Source of the DNA: Lonicera japonica
Taxonomy: Eukaryota > Streptophyta > Magnoliopsida > Dipsacales > Caprifoliaceae
DNA: 64,000 bases
Reading direction: 5' to 3'
Assembly (NCBI GenBank): GCA_021464415.1
Contig: CM038467.1
Coordinates: 21,050,011 to 21,114,010, forward strand
Of this stretch, positions 1 through 12,600 are shown in pieces. The stretch's first letter is position 1; each line of letters opens with the position of its first letter. The position numbers and the translations under genes were made by a program. A model generated the notes under the pieces. That model worked only from the letters and a program-made list of their open reading frames with translations. It had not been told where the DNA came from and made no database searches.

Positions 1-275
1 GCATTAAGCTCGGGCAAAATGTTAACCAAAACTAGCCATTCCCCATAACAATCTCTTTCTTCCTCCCCGGGATTTACTGCAATCCACAATTCTAACATCT
101 CTCCCTCTCTCTTGATCAACTTATTAAATCAGAAGAGCTAAGAGAGAAAGAGAGACGGAAGCAAACAAAGAAAGATAAAAGAGAAGAAGTGGTAATACAG
201 CAAATTGAGTTGTTTCCTCAAAGCTCAGTGCCCCTTTGATCAATTTTTTGAGTTTGGAAAATATATTAAGATAAA
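1..275 (+). other. 5' leader and proximal upstream region of the LIM gene
   Basis: This stretch holds CT-rich and then GA-rich tracts, a common make-up for plant 5' untranslated leaders, and runs straight into the WLIM1 start codon. No other start in the conserved LIM frame is seen upstream. The promoter itself probably lies beyond the left edge of the window, and I do not see a convincing TATA box. Confidence 0.5.
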
Positions 276-1896
276 ATGGGTTTTGGAGGAACAACTCAAA
301 AGTGCATGGCCTGCGAAAAGACGGTCTATCTGGTCGATCGTTTGGCAGCCGATAACCGCATTTACCACAAAGCCTGCTTCCGATGCCACCACTGCAAAAG
401 CACCCTTAAGGTATATATAATCATTTATTAATCTCTCTTTCTAGCTAATTCAGTTTTCATCCTTTTGATGTTACCCATAAATATTGGGATGAACTCAAAG
501 TTGGAAGTTTTATTTTGATGGGATAGAATATTGATAGGGTGTTGTGGAAAATTCCAAGGTTTCATGTTTTCTGATATTAGTGATGTTTGATTGCATATAT
601 TTCCTAGTAATCAATTTCAATTGTACAACTTGTTTTGATTGGTTCAGTTTTTCCTTTTCCCGTAGATTAATCCAAAATGCCTCTGGCAGAATTTTTCTCA
701 TTTAAAGTATTTCCAAGGAATTCAATTCTTTATCTGGAAAATGTAGTTCACATCTCTTATTTGCGAAACTTGCTATGACAAAATTAAGTTAATATTGTTT
801 TGGCAGTAGCATTTCCCTTCAAATAAATTACAATATGTGCATATCCATGAAAACTGAATTATTTTTTTGTGCTCTCTCTAATATTGTGTTGTATGTATAA
901 ATAGTTCTTAATTTTGTCAAACAGCTAAGCAACTACTGCTCTTTCGAGGGGGTGCTCTATTGCAGGCCTCACTATGACCAGCTCTTAAAGAGAACAGGAA
1001 GCATGGACAAGAGTTTTGAAGGTAAATAAAATTAAACAAAATTAAACCCAAAATCACGAAACTCCAAAACAAAATAAAATTAAAAAGGATCCTTCTTTAA
1101 TGACAAACAGTTAATAAGCATATTAACACAAGTACCTTTGTTTAATATTGCTCAATCTGCTTTCTTTTCCTCTTTCAGGAACACCAAAAATTTCCAAAGA
1201 AAAGCCTGCTTCTGAAAATTGAGGTAATTCCCTTTGGTTTATTATATTAAATTTTGAAGAAGTTATAATGTTATGTTTTCTGTTTTTTAATATTTTCAGC
1301 TGCTAACTTGAGAAATGAAATGTTTTAAACAGAATGCTAACGCAAGCAAAGTCGTGAGTCTCTTTGGGGGCACAAGGGAAAAATGCGTGGGGTGCAATAA
1401 GACCGTTTATCCAATCGAAAAGGTAACAAATTAAATACTTCCTCCATCATCTTAAAGGCGCGGATTACCCCTTTGGTTCAAAGAGAAATACAAATGTTCT
1501 TTTGGCCGTTGATTCCCACCCATCATCGCTTTCACCCAAACAGCGTCAAAACTTTTCATTTGTATCTTTACATTAAAAAATGAAAACAGTTTCACTGGAT
1601 TGAGTTCCCAGCGAACCAACAGACAAGCTAGTTAATGTTATCATTCTTGTTTATAGGTAACTGTGAATGGAAACGCATATCACAGAGTATGCTTCAAGTG
1701 TACCCATGGAGGATGCACAATAAGCCCATCAAACTACATAGCACATGAAGGAAGATTGTACTGCAAGCACCATCACATTCAACTATTCAAGGAGAGAGGG
1801 AATTACAGCGCATTGGAGAGTAGTACACCTGCTACTGCTAGTCTAGAAAAGGAGGAGCTACATTCGGCATCAACGGAGGTTGCTGCCGAGTCATGA
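276..1896 (+). CDS. WLIM1: WLIM1-type two-LIM-domain protein, frameshifted in exon 3
   Basis: Plant LIM proteins of this class bind and bundle actin filaments and can also be nuclear. Exons are 276-410, 925-1021, 1179-1223, 1333-1422 and 1657-1896, all with GT-AG borders. The protein opens MGFGGTTQKCMACEKTVYLV, with LIM1 zinc ligands in CMAC, CFRCHHC and YCRPH; LIM2 follows (CVGCNKTVYPIEK, CFKCTHGGC, YCKHHH). The start and linker (SFEGTPKI) point to WLIM1 rather than WLIM2 or PLIM2. Exon 3 reads ASEN and then TGA at 1220-1222. Without one T at 1219/1220 it would end in phase 0, matching exon 4. As written the product stops after 91 residues with only LIM1; without that T it would be about 201, the usual family length. 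A sequence error or a real null allele are both possible. The gene converges with the coiled-coil gene downstream. Confidence 0.88.
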
Positions 1897-1941
1897 CCGC
1901 TGTAAATTAAAATTCTCTTTTTGGAAAGAATTTAATCCATC

Positions 1942-1944
<3 letters not shown>

Positions 1945-1992
<48 letters not shown>
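1945..1992 (+). repeat. Compound (TC)n(TG)n microsatellite in the WLIM1 3' UTR
   Basis: A run of TC dinucleotides passes directly into TG dinucleotides about 50 bases after the WLIM1 stop, so it should lie in the 3' untranslated region. It is likely to vary in length between individuals. Confidence 0.9.
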
Positions 1993-2189
1993 GTTGGGTT
2001 TACCAGAGTTTGTAATTAATGTGGAAGTTTTTGTTATAAGCTTTTATATAACATTTCTTCCAGCGTTTGCTGTAATATAAGGAAAATGATTGCATAGAAT
2101 TGTCATTTACAATGAAAATATTTACGTGATTCCTTTGTTCCTCTCCCAAAATGTTTAAGGTTTTGCAAAAGAGCAACATTATGTAGCCC

Positions 2190-2345
2190 AAAAAAGATCT
2201 CAAAAGTAGCTTTTAACCAATAAGTATCATTCATCACTTTCTCTCTTCCAGAGTCCAATACAGATGTGTGGTTCAAATTCATTTGAGTTACAACTTTTGG
2301 AATATTCTTTAGGGTGCATAGCATTTCTCTTTGTACGTGTTGAAA
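2190..2345. repeat. Dispersed MITE-like repeat, copy 1
   Basis: The core (CATTCATCACTTTCTCTC, then TTCAAATTCATTTGAG) recurs near 62.8 kb in the same orientation and near 60.2 kb inverted. The copies share about 110-130 bases at moderate identity. I could not define terminal repeats, so the superfamily is unknown. Confidence 0.55.
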
Positions 2346-3609
2346 AAGGAAAGATAGTATTCCAAAGTTATCCGAGAACAATTATTTTAGATTTGCAAAA
2401 TGCGTAAATGTCATACATTAGATTTAAGTGGCGCAGAAGAAATGAGCAATTCATTAGAGATAAGAACTTGGGGAACTCAGTGTGTTGCAAATCGTTCTCA
2501 TTTATTTATTTGTTCAAGAATTCAACCCTTTTTACAAACAACAAAAAACCCCAAAAAAAAAAAACCTCTTCTTAGTGACAAGGATCGAACTGTATTTTTT
2601 GGCTGAATCATAGTAAAAATAATTGTGGGTTCTTCGAGACCTGTAATAATACTTGAACATACACCGTGGTATTAACTTTAAAGTGACTTTGGCAAATGCA
2701 TTTTATGAATTCACGAGAGAATCATCTTGTGATGCAATAATTGAAATTTTGGGTATAAACAATGCAGAACTTCTTATGCTTCATTGACGATGAAAAATTG
2801 CTCACAAGTGAACCGACAAGATTCGGTTTGAAAAGGATTCACAATTTAATCCCAAGAGTTAAAGAGGGTATACATTTGGAAGGCAGGTTTACTGGTTTGA
2901 CGTAGCAGCATTGCTTTAATGCCTAACTGCCTAAGGGTAAAAGATATCCTTAATGCGCCTGTAAGAATCTGCAGGCATTGGTAAGCTAAAGGGACTAGAA
3001 AGAGAAGACAATGTCGATTGGCAAAGATTGGGTTTTTCGAGGGAACTACTAAAGGGATGCTGCCTATATAAATACCCGATTGATGAAGTCTGTTGGTTGA
3101 TTGGCATCATTCAATGCACAAGAGTTCACTTATGTACCTCTCAAACTGGACCCATTGCCTCTTACCACCTCTCATGGCTTCATTACAAGTTTTCTCAACA
3201 CTTCAGTACCCGTTTGTTTCGAATTTGTTCTTTCCGAAAAAACATAAATTAAACTAAATTCTCATTTAAAGTTTGAGCTCTGGGGAATGAGATAACGTGA
3301 TTCAACCTCTCCACATCAAAAAGAAGTGAATTTTAAATTCCTAAAAAAAGTACAAAAACTCAAACCACATAAAATCTGACATTCATCAGTTGTAAAATAA
3401 CTGTACAATATACAACATTCATAAGACAACACCAGTATTTTTTGTAAATTACATTTAAAAAACATCTAACTACAAACAAATGACACGTATTTCAAACTTC
3501 CATTCTTTTCACCTCCTACTTTGTACAGAGTAAAGTAAAAACACAATAACATAAGCCAATTAGCAATCACAAGCCATACAGAGTATAATTCACCCAAAAA
3601 GGACTAGAT
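2346..3609. other. Intergenic space between convergent genes
   Basis: This spacer separates the 3' ends of WLIM1 and the coiled-coil gene. Open frames here are short, lack family motifs and have no splice partners. The part next to 3610 is presumably the 3' untranslated region of the minus-strand gene. I see nothing else that I can support. Confidence 0.5.
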
Positions 3610-6600
3610 TTAACCTCCTCCTCCTCCTCTTATAGTTATGTCATCTCTCAATACCTGAGCAGCAAGTATCAATAGCTCCACCATCTCAAATCCCGAGGCA
3701 GAAACACAATCTACCTTCTCCCCACCACCAACCCCAGTCTCCTCAACATCAGAATGTTCGGCTGACCAACTGACCGGAAGGGAGCTGCCCAGGGCAATCT
3801 TCATCAGTTTTGCCTCGCTAACAATATTCGCCAGTGCCTCTGATTTGCTACCAAGTGTATCCTCGGATGTAATCAGCTCTTTCGCCTACAAATTAATAAA
3901 GATTTCAGCAAGAAAATGAGTCCGATTATTTCAAAACAATGGACTAGCCATCTTAATAAAAAAAAAAAGTTACAAAACTTGGGTCAGCCATCTTTTTATT
4001 GGTGAGGGTTGGGTTCAATGAATATTTTATGGCTCTTTTCTTTCATCTTCAGCAATACAAGGGTCCATTTTAAAAGCAAGATTATCTTACTGTCCTATTT
4101 ACCAAAAAGAAGGGTCCATTATGGCCCTTTTCTTTCATCTTCAGCAACACGAGGGGTTTGTTTTCAAACCAAGATTATCTTACTTATGTATTTACCAAAA
4201 AAGAAGGTCCATTTTGATTGCTGAGAAAGCATCCATGTTTTGATATCCCATTACCATTATTCAAAGAATAAAAAATCTGTATGGATAATGGTGAAGAACG
4301 ATCACCTCTAAGAGCGAGAGACGAAGCCTATGAACAGAAGAAGTCAGATGCTCCATATTCTCTAAGCACTCCCTGAGGGCTGCATTTTCAATCTTCATCC
4401 TTCAAAATATACATTGTAATATTTTCAATTCAATACGTCTGCAGACTAATATTAGAGCTTTGATTTGACTTTTTGTGCTTTCTCAGAATTCATTTAGCAT
4501 TTGAATCCAAGGATGCTAATTGTTTAGCTAGATCATAAGCTTTATATGTGATATTACCAACGTCTAATTCCAGGAAAGCACTAAAGCTTTTGAACATGCA
4601 AATGCAAATCAAGAAAAAATAAGACTATTTTCACGGACCTTGCGAAATCCATGTTGCAGTTAGACCTCTTATTTGTGAGATTCCCTTCAGAATCTAGGTG
4701 AGATTCAGCTTCATTCCCAGTAGAATTTGTAGGATCAATCCAGCGCCTAAAATATGTTTTCTTTAGCAAACTTTTTAACCTTCCATTTGCAGCCTGAACA
4801 ATCCTTCTTTCACCTGTGTCTGCTAGAGGTTTTCCATCTTTCATCTCCTCGATGAGTTGCCTACATTAATGAGCCACGGTCTAGTAAGCAATTGTCATTC
4901 TAACAAAAAAAAATAAAAAATTACAAAAGTAACTCAGAAGAAAATACCGAGATAAAAAGTTCACACAAGTGCAGGAAAAATCATCTTTTATATATAAAGG
5001 TACATTACATTCAACAATAATGTACGTGGATACCTAATAATGTACATAGAACAAATAAGTCGAGGATTACGAAGATAGATAAATATGTATTGTAAGTATA
5101 TTGATACCTGATAATGCATATGAAATATTAAATAGTTAAATACCTGATATTTATCTATCTTCTCTGCAGCACCTATTGGGATTTTGAAGAGGTGTAATGA
5201 AAAGGATAATACTACAAGACAAGCCTGGATAAAATTGTTATCCCAGATACAACCAAAAAAAAAAAAACACCTCATTTATGAATTTTACAGATGATCAAAG
5301 GAACAGAAAATATGAAGACTAAATAATAGAGACAACAAACAAAAACCAACAATAGATTATTGATTTCAAATAGAACACGAGAATGCTGTAATTGAGATTT
5401 TTGCCTAACTAGACTTGTATATTTTGTCTTCAATGTAGGAATGGCAATGGGGCAGGTTTGATGTTAGAAAACCCCAACACGCACCGCATTGGCCCACCCC
5501 CAACCTGGTGTAACTATAGGGGTCAAATGGGCTTATGTTATCTAAACCCAAACACGGCCCAGTGCCAGTTTTACTTAGAAAAAACCCAAACCAGCCCGTT
5601 AAAAGAAGCCCATCCCTACTTCAAGATCCTGCCAGTTCAAATAAATACATGAACCAAACACTTGGCTTGCGCAATGCTATCTCGTTCTACAACTATCATA
5701 TTATTAACGATCCAGAATGCTCTAGATTTCATGTTGATCCAAGCAGACAAGCTGGAGAAAAGAAATTTATATCTAGACAACAGTAACACCTTTGATACTA
5801 TCAATTAAGATTGACTTCAATTACTTATACAACATAATTAACAAGAAGCCATTGAACCACTAGGTACGTGAAAGGGCGACATTTTGTGCAACATTAAGCT
5901 AACATCAAATTCAGATTTTTCTTCAACAGAGGAGAAATGTATTCGAGTCCAGTCAAACAACATATACAAGGATATCAATATTCTCAACAGAAGAAATCAT
6001 ACTCTTGTAGTAATTGGTATTCCTGCTTCAATTGTGCCAACTCCATTAGAGCTTTCACTTTTTCATTTGTAGCCTAAACCAATAAAAGTATTTGCCCAGT
6101 AAACCACTGATCAACATAACAAGATTACTAAGAGGTCTAGTATTAAGAATATACAAACATGCAGTTCAGAAGTAAAATAAGAAGGCCAAAGGTATCTTTG
6201 TATAATAGTTTCTCCACATTACTTTTTCATATGCTCATTGTTCGAGGTATACAACTACGATTATGGATTATGACCTATGTGGATGTTACTGAAATTAATT
6301 CCTGTTAAAATAGTAATCAATCATTTAGGGAGTTTTTTGGAGTCCCAACTATGGGCTCGGTAGGCTTCACACTAAAATCAAGCCTCTCCACCTAATGTAA
6401 ATTGTATCGGGTTGGATGCTTTAATTATTATCAGAGCCTACCATTTTTTGCTCAATTCATGAACTTCACATGCTAAGCTTGTTCAGAAAAAAGTAAAAAG
6501 GATTCAGTAGGTCTACTAGATATATCACCAACTTCAAAAGAATATATCACAACAGAATAAAATAATATAATAGAAACCTAAAGAATTAATACAACACTAG

Positions 6601-9600
6601 TACTAAACCAATTGATTCAGCTTACATAAGAAGAAAGAAAGGATGACGGCAACCGCTAATACCTAGAAGAAAAGGTTTCATAAAATTTCATATTCAGACA
6701 ATCAGATTCAAAAGAAGTTTTCAACTAGTTTCACTAACTTCAAAAGAAAAGTCAGCTTCTACAATGAACAGATCAAACCTTTGCACATTTATCATTTTAT
6801 CCTGACATCAAGACTGATAATTTTCCGACTCAAAATTGTTATGGTGCAACCATATAATCTCAAATAGCTAAATAAATAAATTCTCTCATCAAGAAAAACA
6901 TAATTTCGTGCAAACCATCTCATTTAGGAGTTGAATCTCGCCACAACAAATGCCTTTGACACATTTCTCTATCGTAGAAGCTTCCCTGGTGTCTTACTTG
7001 GCAGGCCATGCCAGCATATGAGGTCTGCGCCAGCCTATCTTATTTTTTTTATGTCATCTGCGATTGCATTTGTTAGCCCATGGGGGAAATGTTTATAGCC
7101 CCTAACTCATATTATACCTTTTTATGCTATAACACTTTTTCTCCAGGCATAACGAACTAGATTTCCAAAAAAAAGAACAAAAAAAAAAGCGAAGGAAACG
7201 TCAAATTTGAAAATTACTTGTATTAAGTTCCTCTGAAGTTCCTCCATTTTTTTCTGAAGAGCTACATTTACATTACTCTCTAGTAAGTATCTTTCTTCCT
7301 GTTGTGATAGAAGCAATAATGCATCAACCTGAGAAAATTCAATGAGTGAGTAAAATCTACACTTGGCAAAATCAGGAGTACATGCAACCCCTAAACAGCA
7401 AAAACAAAAGTTTCCACACCCCCTGCCCCCAGCGGCACCAACACACATGTCAAATATTCTAGATAGAGAGAATTGAGAGAATATATTATATTGAATTAGA
7501 TAATAAACTTAATACAGAGAACCCTTTATATAGGGTTTGAATAAAACACAAAAAGGTAACTAATTAATCCTAATCTCCTACTCAAGAAAGGAAACATAAT
7601 AAGGAAAGGAAAACTAATATATTCCAACACTCCCCCTCAAGTTGATGCATGGATATCGAACATGCCCAACTTGCTTAGCGAGTCATAAAACGCTTTTCTG
7701 CCATTGAGCTTGGTACCTCCAAAAGAACCTCCTCCTTACTTTGAATAGACACCTCAACCTTCTGAACCTATGATTCACTTGCATCACCCATGATGATATG
7801 CAATGAGACTAACCCCCGAACTTCCTCAAAGGTGTAGGACTAATCTGCAGAAAATTGGAAGTTTTGGGACCAAAACAGAAACTTCTGGGGCCAAACTGCA
7901 AATAACAGAAGCCCGATCCTTGAAATTTTTGCACCATCCTTTTCGTCTCTCCAAGACGATCTCAGAGCTGGGGGTGGATGAACGAAGCAACGGAAAGAAC
8001 TAATCTAACAAGGAAAAGGAAAGAACTACTAGCAATACAATAAGGAAAGGAAATAACATTGTGAATGGAATAACTAGAATAAGGAAATAAGATAAAATAA
8101 ATAAATAAGGAAATTAGGAAATGTAACACCCTCCCTCAAACTCAAGATGGTAATGGACCAACTTGAGTTTGGAAAGTATAGTAAAAGAATAAGCCGGGTA
8201 GACAAACTAGCACGTAAAAACTAGATATGAAATTTGAGTAGAAACAGGATCTGAATAGGAACAAAAAAAAAACTCTGAGCATAATTGGAATAGAAAATCT
8301 GAGTAGAACTGGAATAGAAAAACTGAAATTTAACACCCTCCGTCACGTGCGACCCCATACTCGCACGTGGAGAGCAAACGGGAATAGGATTACACAGAAT
8401 AGATAAATTTCGGATTAACGAATGGGGGGTGGAGGCTTAAATCTTGGACCTCCCAGAAAACCATGCTCTAAGTTTAAAAATAGATGATGGAAAAGGAAAG
8501 AAAATTAAAAAAAATAGAGGAAAGCAGGTGGTGACACATGGTATGGACGAGCGGACGTATGGACTAGACACGCGCGTGGGTGGCAAAGGCGCATGAGAAC
8601 ATGAACTGGACGGTGTTTGACAGCGAGTACACTCTCCGCGCATGTGGTTTGATTGGACTATACCTTACGGATTTGGTATCGTCTGTGTAAGACGATGATG
8701 ACTGTATTACTGGCTATGGTCCGGCGGGCAACAAGATGTATCGCCCGCCGGCAGCGACAGAAGGTCGAGAGGATCTTACACCTCTGACACCATGTTAAAA
8801 CATATAAAACTAGAGAGAGATGGAAGAAATTGTATATACTATTGATTGAATTGAATATTACATAAAGGGAGAGCTCTATTTATAGAGCCTTACAAGACAA
8901 TAGAAAAGGAAAGAACTAATCTAACAAGGAAAAGGAAAGAACTACTAGCAATACAATAAGGAAAGGAAATAACATTGTGAATGGAATAACTAGAATAAGG
9001 AAATAAGATAGAATAAATAAATTAGGAAATTTAACAACACAAAACAGGAAAGGATGCTAAAACTGAGAAGACTAAAATGGTCGGACATGAGAATATATTC
9101 AGCAACCTTCTCTTGCAGTGCCTGAGAAAAGGCTTCAGAGACCTCCCCACTTCCAAAATTAACTGTGTTTGGCATGCTAGGAACATTCCTCTGCAACAGT
9201 TGATGGGGAAAAGAATCAAATCAGTGATTGAATTAGATATCCAATTGTTAAGGAGAATAAAGAATAAGAGATTTGACCATACCCAGCTTAAAAACCACTG
9301 CTATTACACAAGGATTCATATAATGTGGATTGTAAAGGTTCATAGACCAAGTCATTTTCAAGAGCAAGATTCAAATGTTAAGCAACTTCCCTACATGTTT
9401 TTTTTCCTCAGACACAAGCCCATACTGAAGATAAATAAGATGGAACAAACATAAAAGCATGTGCCACACTATTCCACATGATTAATGCATTTGACAGAGT
9501 CCCACGGTGAAAATCATTACTGTAAATTATAAATAAGCATACATCATGACAACATAATAAGACTATACGGTCAATATCCCCATCATGAAAGGACCAGAAG

Positions 9601-12600
9601 TGAATACATATACATAATAATATAAAAGAGTTGAATGTGGTAGGATCCTACTATGAAATTCTTTGCCGGGTAAATTCCGACCTGCACAAAAGGCATAACG
9701 ATCTGGATTTTCTTTTCCGGGGTTGTAACTATCCGGTGCACAGAATTTTGTTCTTACGACTTTCTATTAATAACTTTGAGAATCCAATATAGATGCAGGT
9801 CTTTATTGAAATTCATTCAAATGGAATTGAGGACTTCATTACCATTTGCTAGAACCAGTGTCAAAAACAACGAGAATTGATCTAATGTGATTATTATTGA
9901 TTGCTTCAATAGGTATGAAGGTTATAATTTTTCTTTCTTTTTTTCCAAAATTTCCACTACTGCTGATCTATACCTCTACTACACCTCACATTTTCCTTCA
10001 AAAATAACACAAATAAACAGATGCCTTACTGCGTGGCGCACGTGCTTGAAATAATTACATACAATCGAACAAATAGCAAGTCGGAAAGTCAGATTAGAAG
10101 TTGAATTTGCATCAGGACCAGTTATTTGAAGCTAAACATTCCCTATTGAAATGATAGTAAGGATGTTTTTTTACATGAAGAAATGCAAAATGCAAGTAAA
10201 AGACAGCATGGTATGTGTACACACACCACAAAACACACACACACATATGTAGATGCCATAGACATCTTAAGTTGACGACGAATATACCTCACTGACCAAA
10301 TCGGAGCCATCATCAGTATTTACATGTACATCTCGACATTCACTTTCATATAGATTTATATCTGCAGTAGTTTTTGAATTCTGTTCTCTGTTAAAATCAA
10401 GTTGGTTGACCTTTTCTTCCAAGGCATTGGCAGTTGATTTGAGATTGGAATATCCTTCATCAAGTAAGTTCATGATGTGAACTCTGTAGAGAGAATGGTA
10501 ATGATGTAACCCTGATATGTCCCTCTTCATCTTTTCTTCTGAAAGAATCTGCATTCAAGCTGATACAATCAAAACTATACAGAAAGAGGATGGGCATTAT
10601 ATCTAAGTTCTTGAAATTAAGTTCTCACTTTTTTCTTTTCCAACTTGCAAACTTTCTTCTTCAAGTGATTTTCAATTTCCAATCCCTATTTTCCAAATAG
10701 AAAACATTGCCAAGGAATAAGCAACGGAAACTCAGTTTGTTAATATAACATACATATCATGGAGACCAAACAAGAAGTTTATACATACCATCTGTAGCTT
10801 GTTTTGAAGATTATCCGCAGATTTTCTTAATGTCCCCACTTCTTCTTCAAGAGCAGTCTGTCTGAATGAAAAGTTATTCGAGTTGCAAACGGGAGAAAAA
10901 AGAAGTCTAGTAAAGAACATAATATGCTAATGCCAAATTGTATAATATTTCCAACCTTGAAGGTTGAATCTGCTAAACTTTGCATGCATGCGAACTGTTA
11001 TACTTTGAAATCTAAGACAAGCTGAGAGCATTATAAACATGATTAAAACAAATACACAGCCACTTTGAAGGTAAACCCATTTAATTCAGTCCTCACTTCA
11101 ATCAGTGCATCTTTCTTGGGCTAATCCTAGTTGTTTAATATGCAGAGTGGGAATATCATATGCAGCACATTTTTGGACATTGTGCAATCATATTCAGGAC
11201 CAAATCAAGTCCACCCATTACTCAATCCATTTTTCACCACCATATTATCCAATTCCTTGATATATAAAGGACTCTAGGTACATTCATCAAGTGCTGTTTA
11301 TTAGCGATCTTAACAAATTTAATGAATACCAGCCAGGTTAGATACTTAAAAAACTCAACAAATAAGAAATTATTTATCAACTAACAAAAAATTAAGATCA
11401 AATAAACCAAATTTACTTCTTCTTTTTGGTAAAACTAAATTTACTTTTGATAAGAAAGAAATAAAATAAAATTAAAAAAATAAGAAGATTCATGATTTGC
11501 ATAAAAGTAACTATAAAGGGTTGTATGAGTTTTATAAGTTATAATAAAGAATGAGTGGGACTTACAATATATTTAGAGGTGGAAGTTTCTCCATAATCAT
11601 TGAAACTCCATGTGTCTTCTGAATCACGCAGAAGAAGCTCACATTTATCCTCCCAGCTTGTATCGTCTAAGCCCTTTGGAGAAGGCTGTCTGATCTCATA
11701 GAACTTATCAATAACCTGTAACAATTAAAGATGATTTTCTCAAGAAATAATAGAAGATTGAAGCAAGAAAATTAGATTAATGAGAAGTAACAACCCTGGA
11801 AATCGAAAGAAGCTTTGATCAAGGGGAGAAACTGAAAGGTGAATTAGCTCCAAATGTTTAGATAAAGCAACACTTGGAGGCAGAGATTCATTAACTCTGA
11901 AAGGGAAGCCAATGGTGCTTTCTGATAAGTACTTTTATTCTACTCTCTTCTTCTTTTTTTCCAAAGAGAGAGAGAGAGAGAGAGAATAGAATAAAAGGAA
12001 CTCTACCAGTTGATTTATCTTGGAGAGGAATATGGAAGACCAGAGCTCCTTTGAAGTTGGCCATCTTTTTGCATGGACAGCAGTGAGAAATGTCACATTA
12101 ACTCTGGACAAAATGAGAAGAGCGAGAATTGTGGCAAAAATACAAAAGAATTGGTTAATCATCTTCTTATCGATGTAAGAAAGCTCATCAGCTGTGAAAT
12201 GTTTTCCTAGTCCCTTCTGGAATCTAATGTCAGTGGAGGCTTTGATAGATGTTGTCCAGTTAGGAGAAGGTCTAAGTCTTGGGAAACGGTTCCATTGTGC
12301 TCATTTGGATAATGCGGTTGTCGAGGGATGTGATATTTTCTAACTCCATTCACTCCTCCTATTATTGGAGCTAAGTCTTATATACATTTTACTATATCTA
12401 AAGATTAAGGCACAAGAGTTTTCACAGTTCTACAAGTCTACACCTGGTAATAGGACATTAATAAAGCCTTGGGTATTATAATTGAACTTTTCATTTTATC
12501 TTTTCCCCTAGGTTTTCAAAGCAAGGTGAGGAGCGATTCTGAGTTGGGGGTAATCCTGACAGGTTTGTGGTACAGCACACAAAATACCCATGTAAACCGG

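Noticed and set aside
5131..5190. Possible extra exon of the coiled-coil gene reading AEKIDKYQ with splice-like borders
   Set aside because: Its only open frame cannot be joined in phase to either neighbour. Skipping it joins 6003 to 4860 perfectly, giving LLQEQLIEEM.
6340..6440. TATCAGAGCCTACC, resembling a retrotransposon primer-binding site
   Set aside because: No flanking LTR or polypurine tract could be found on either side.
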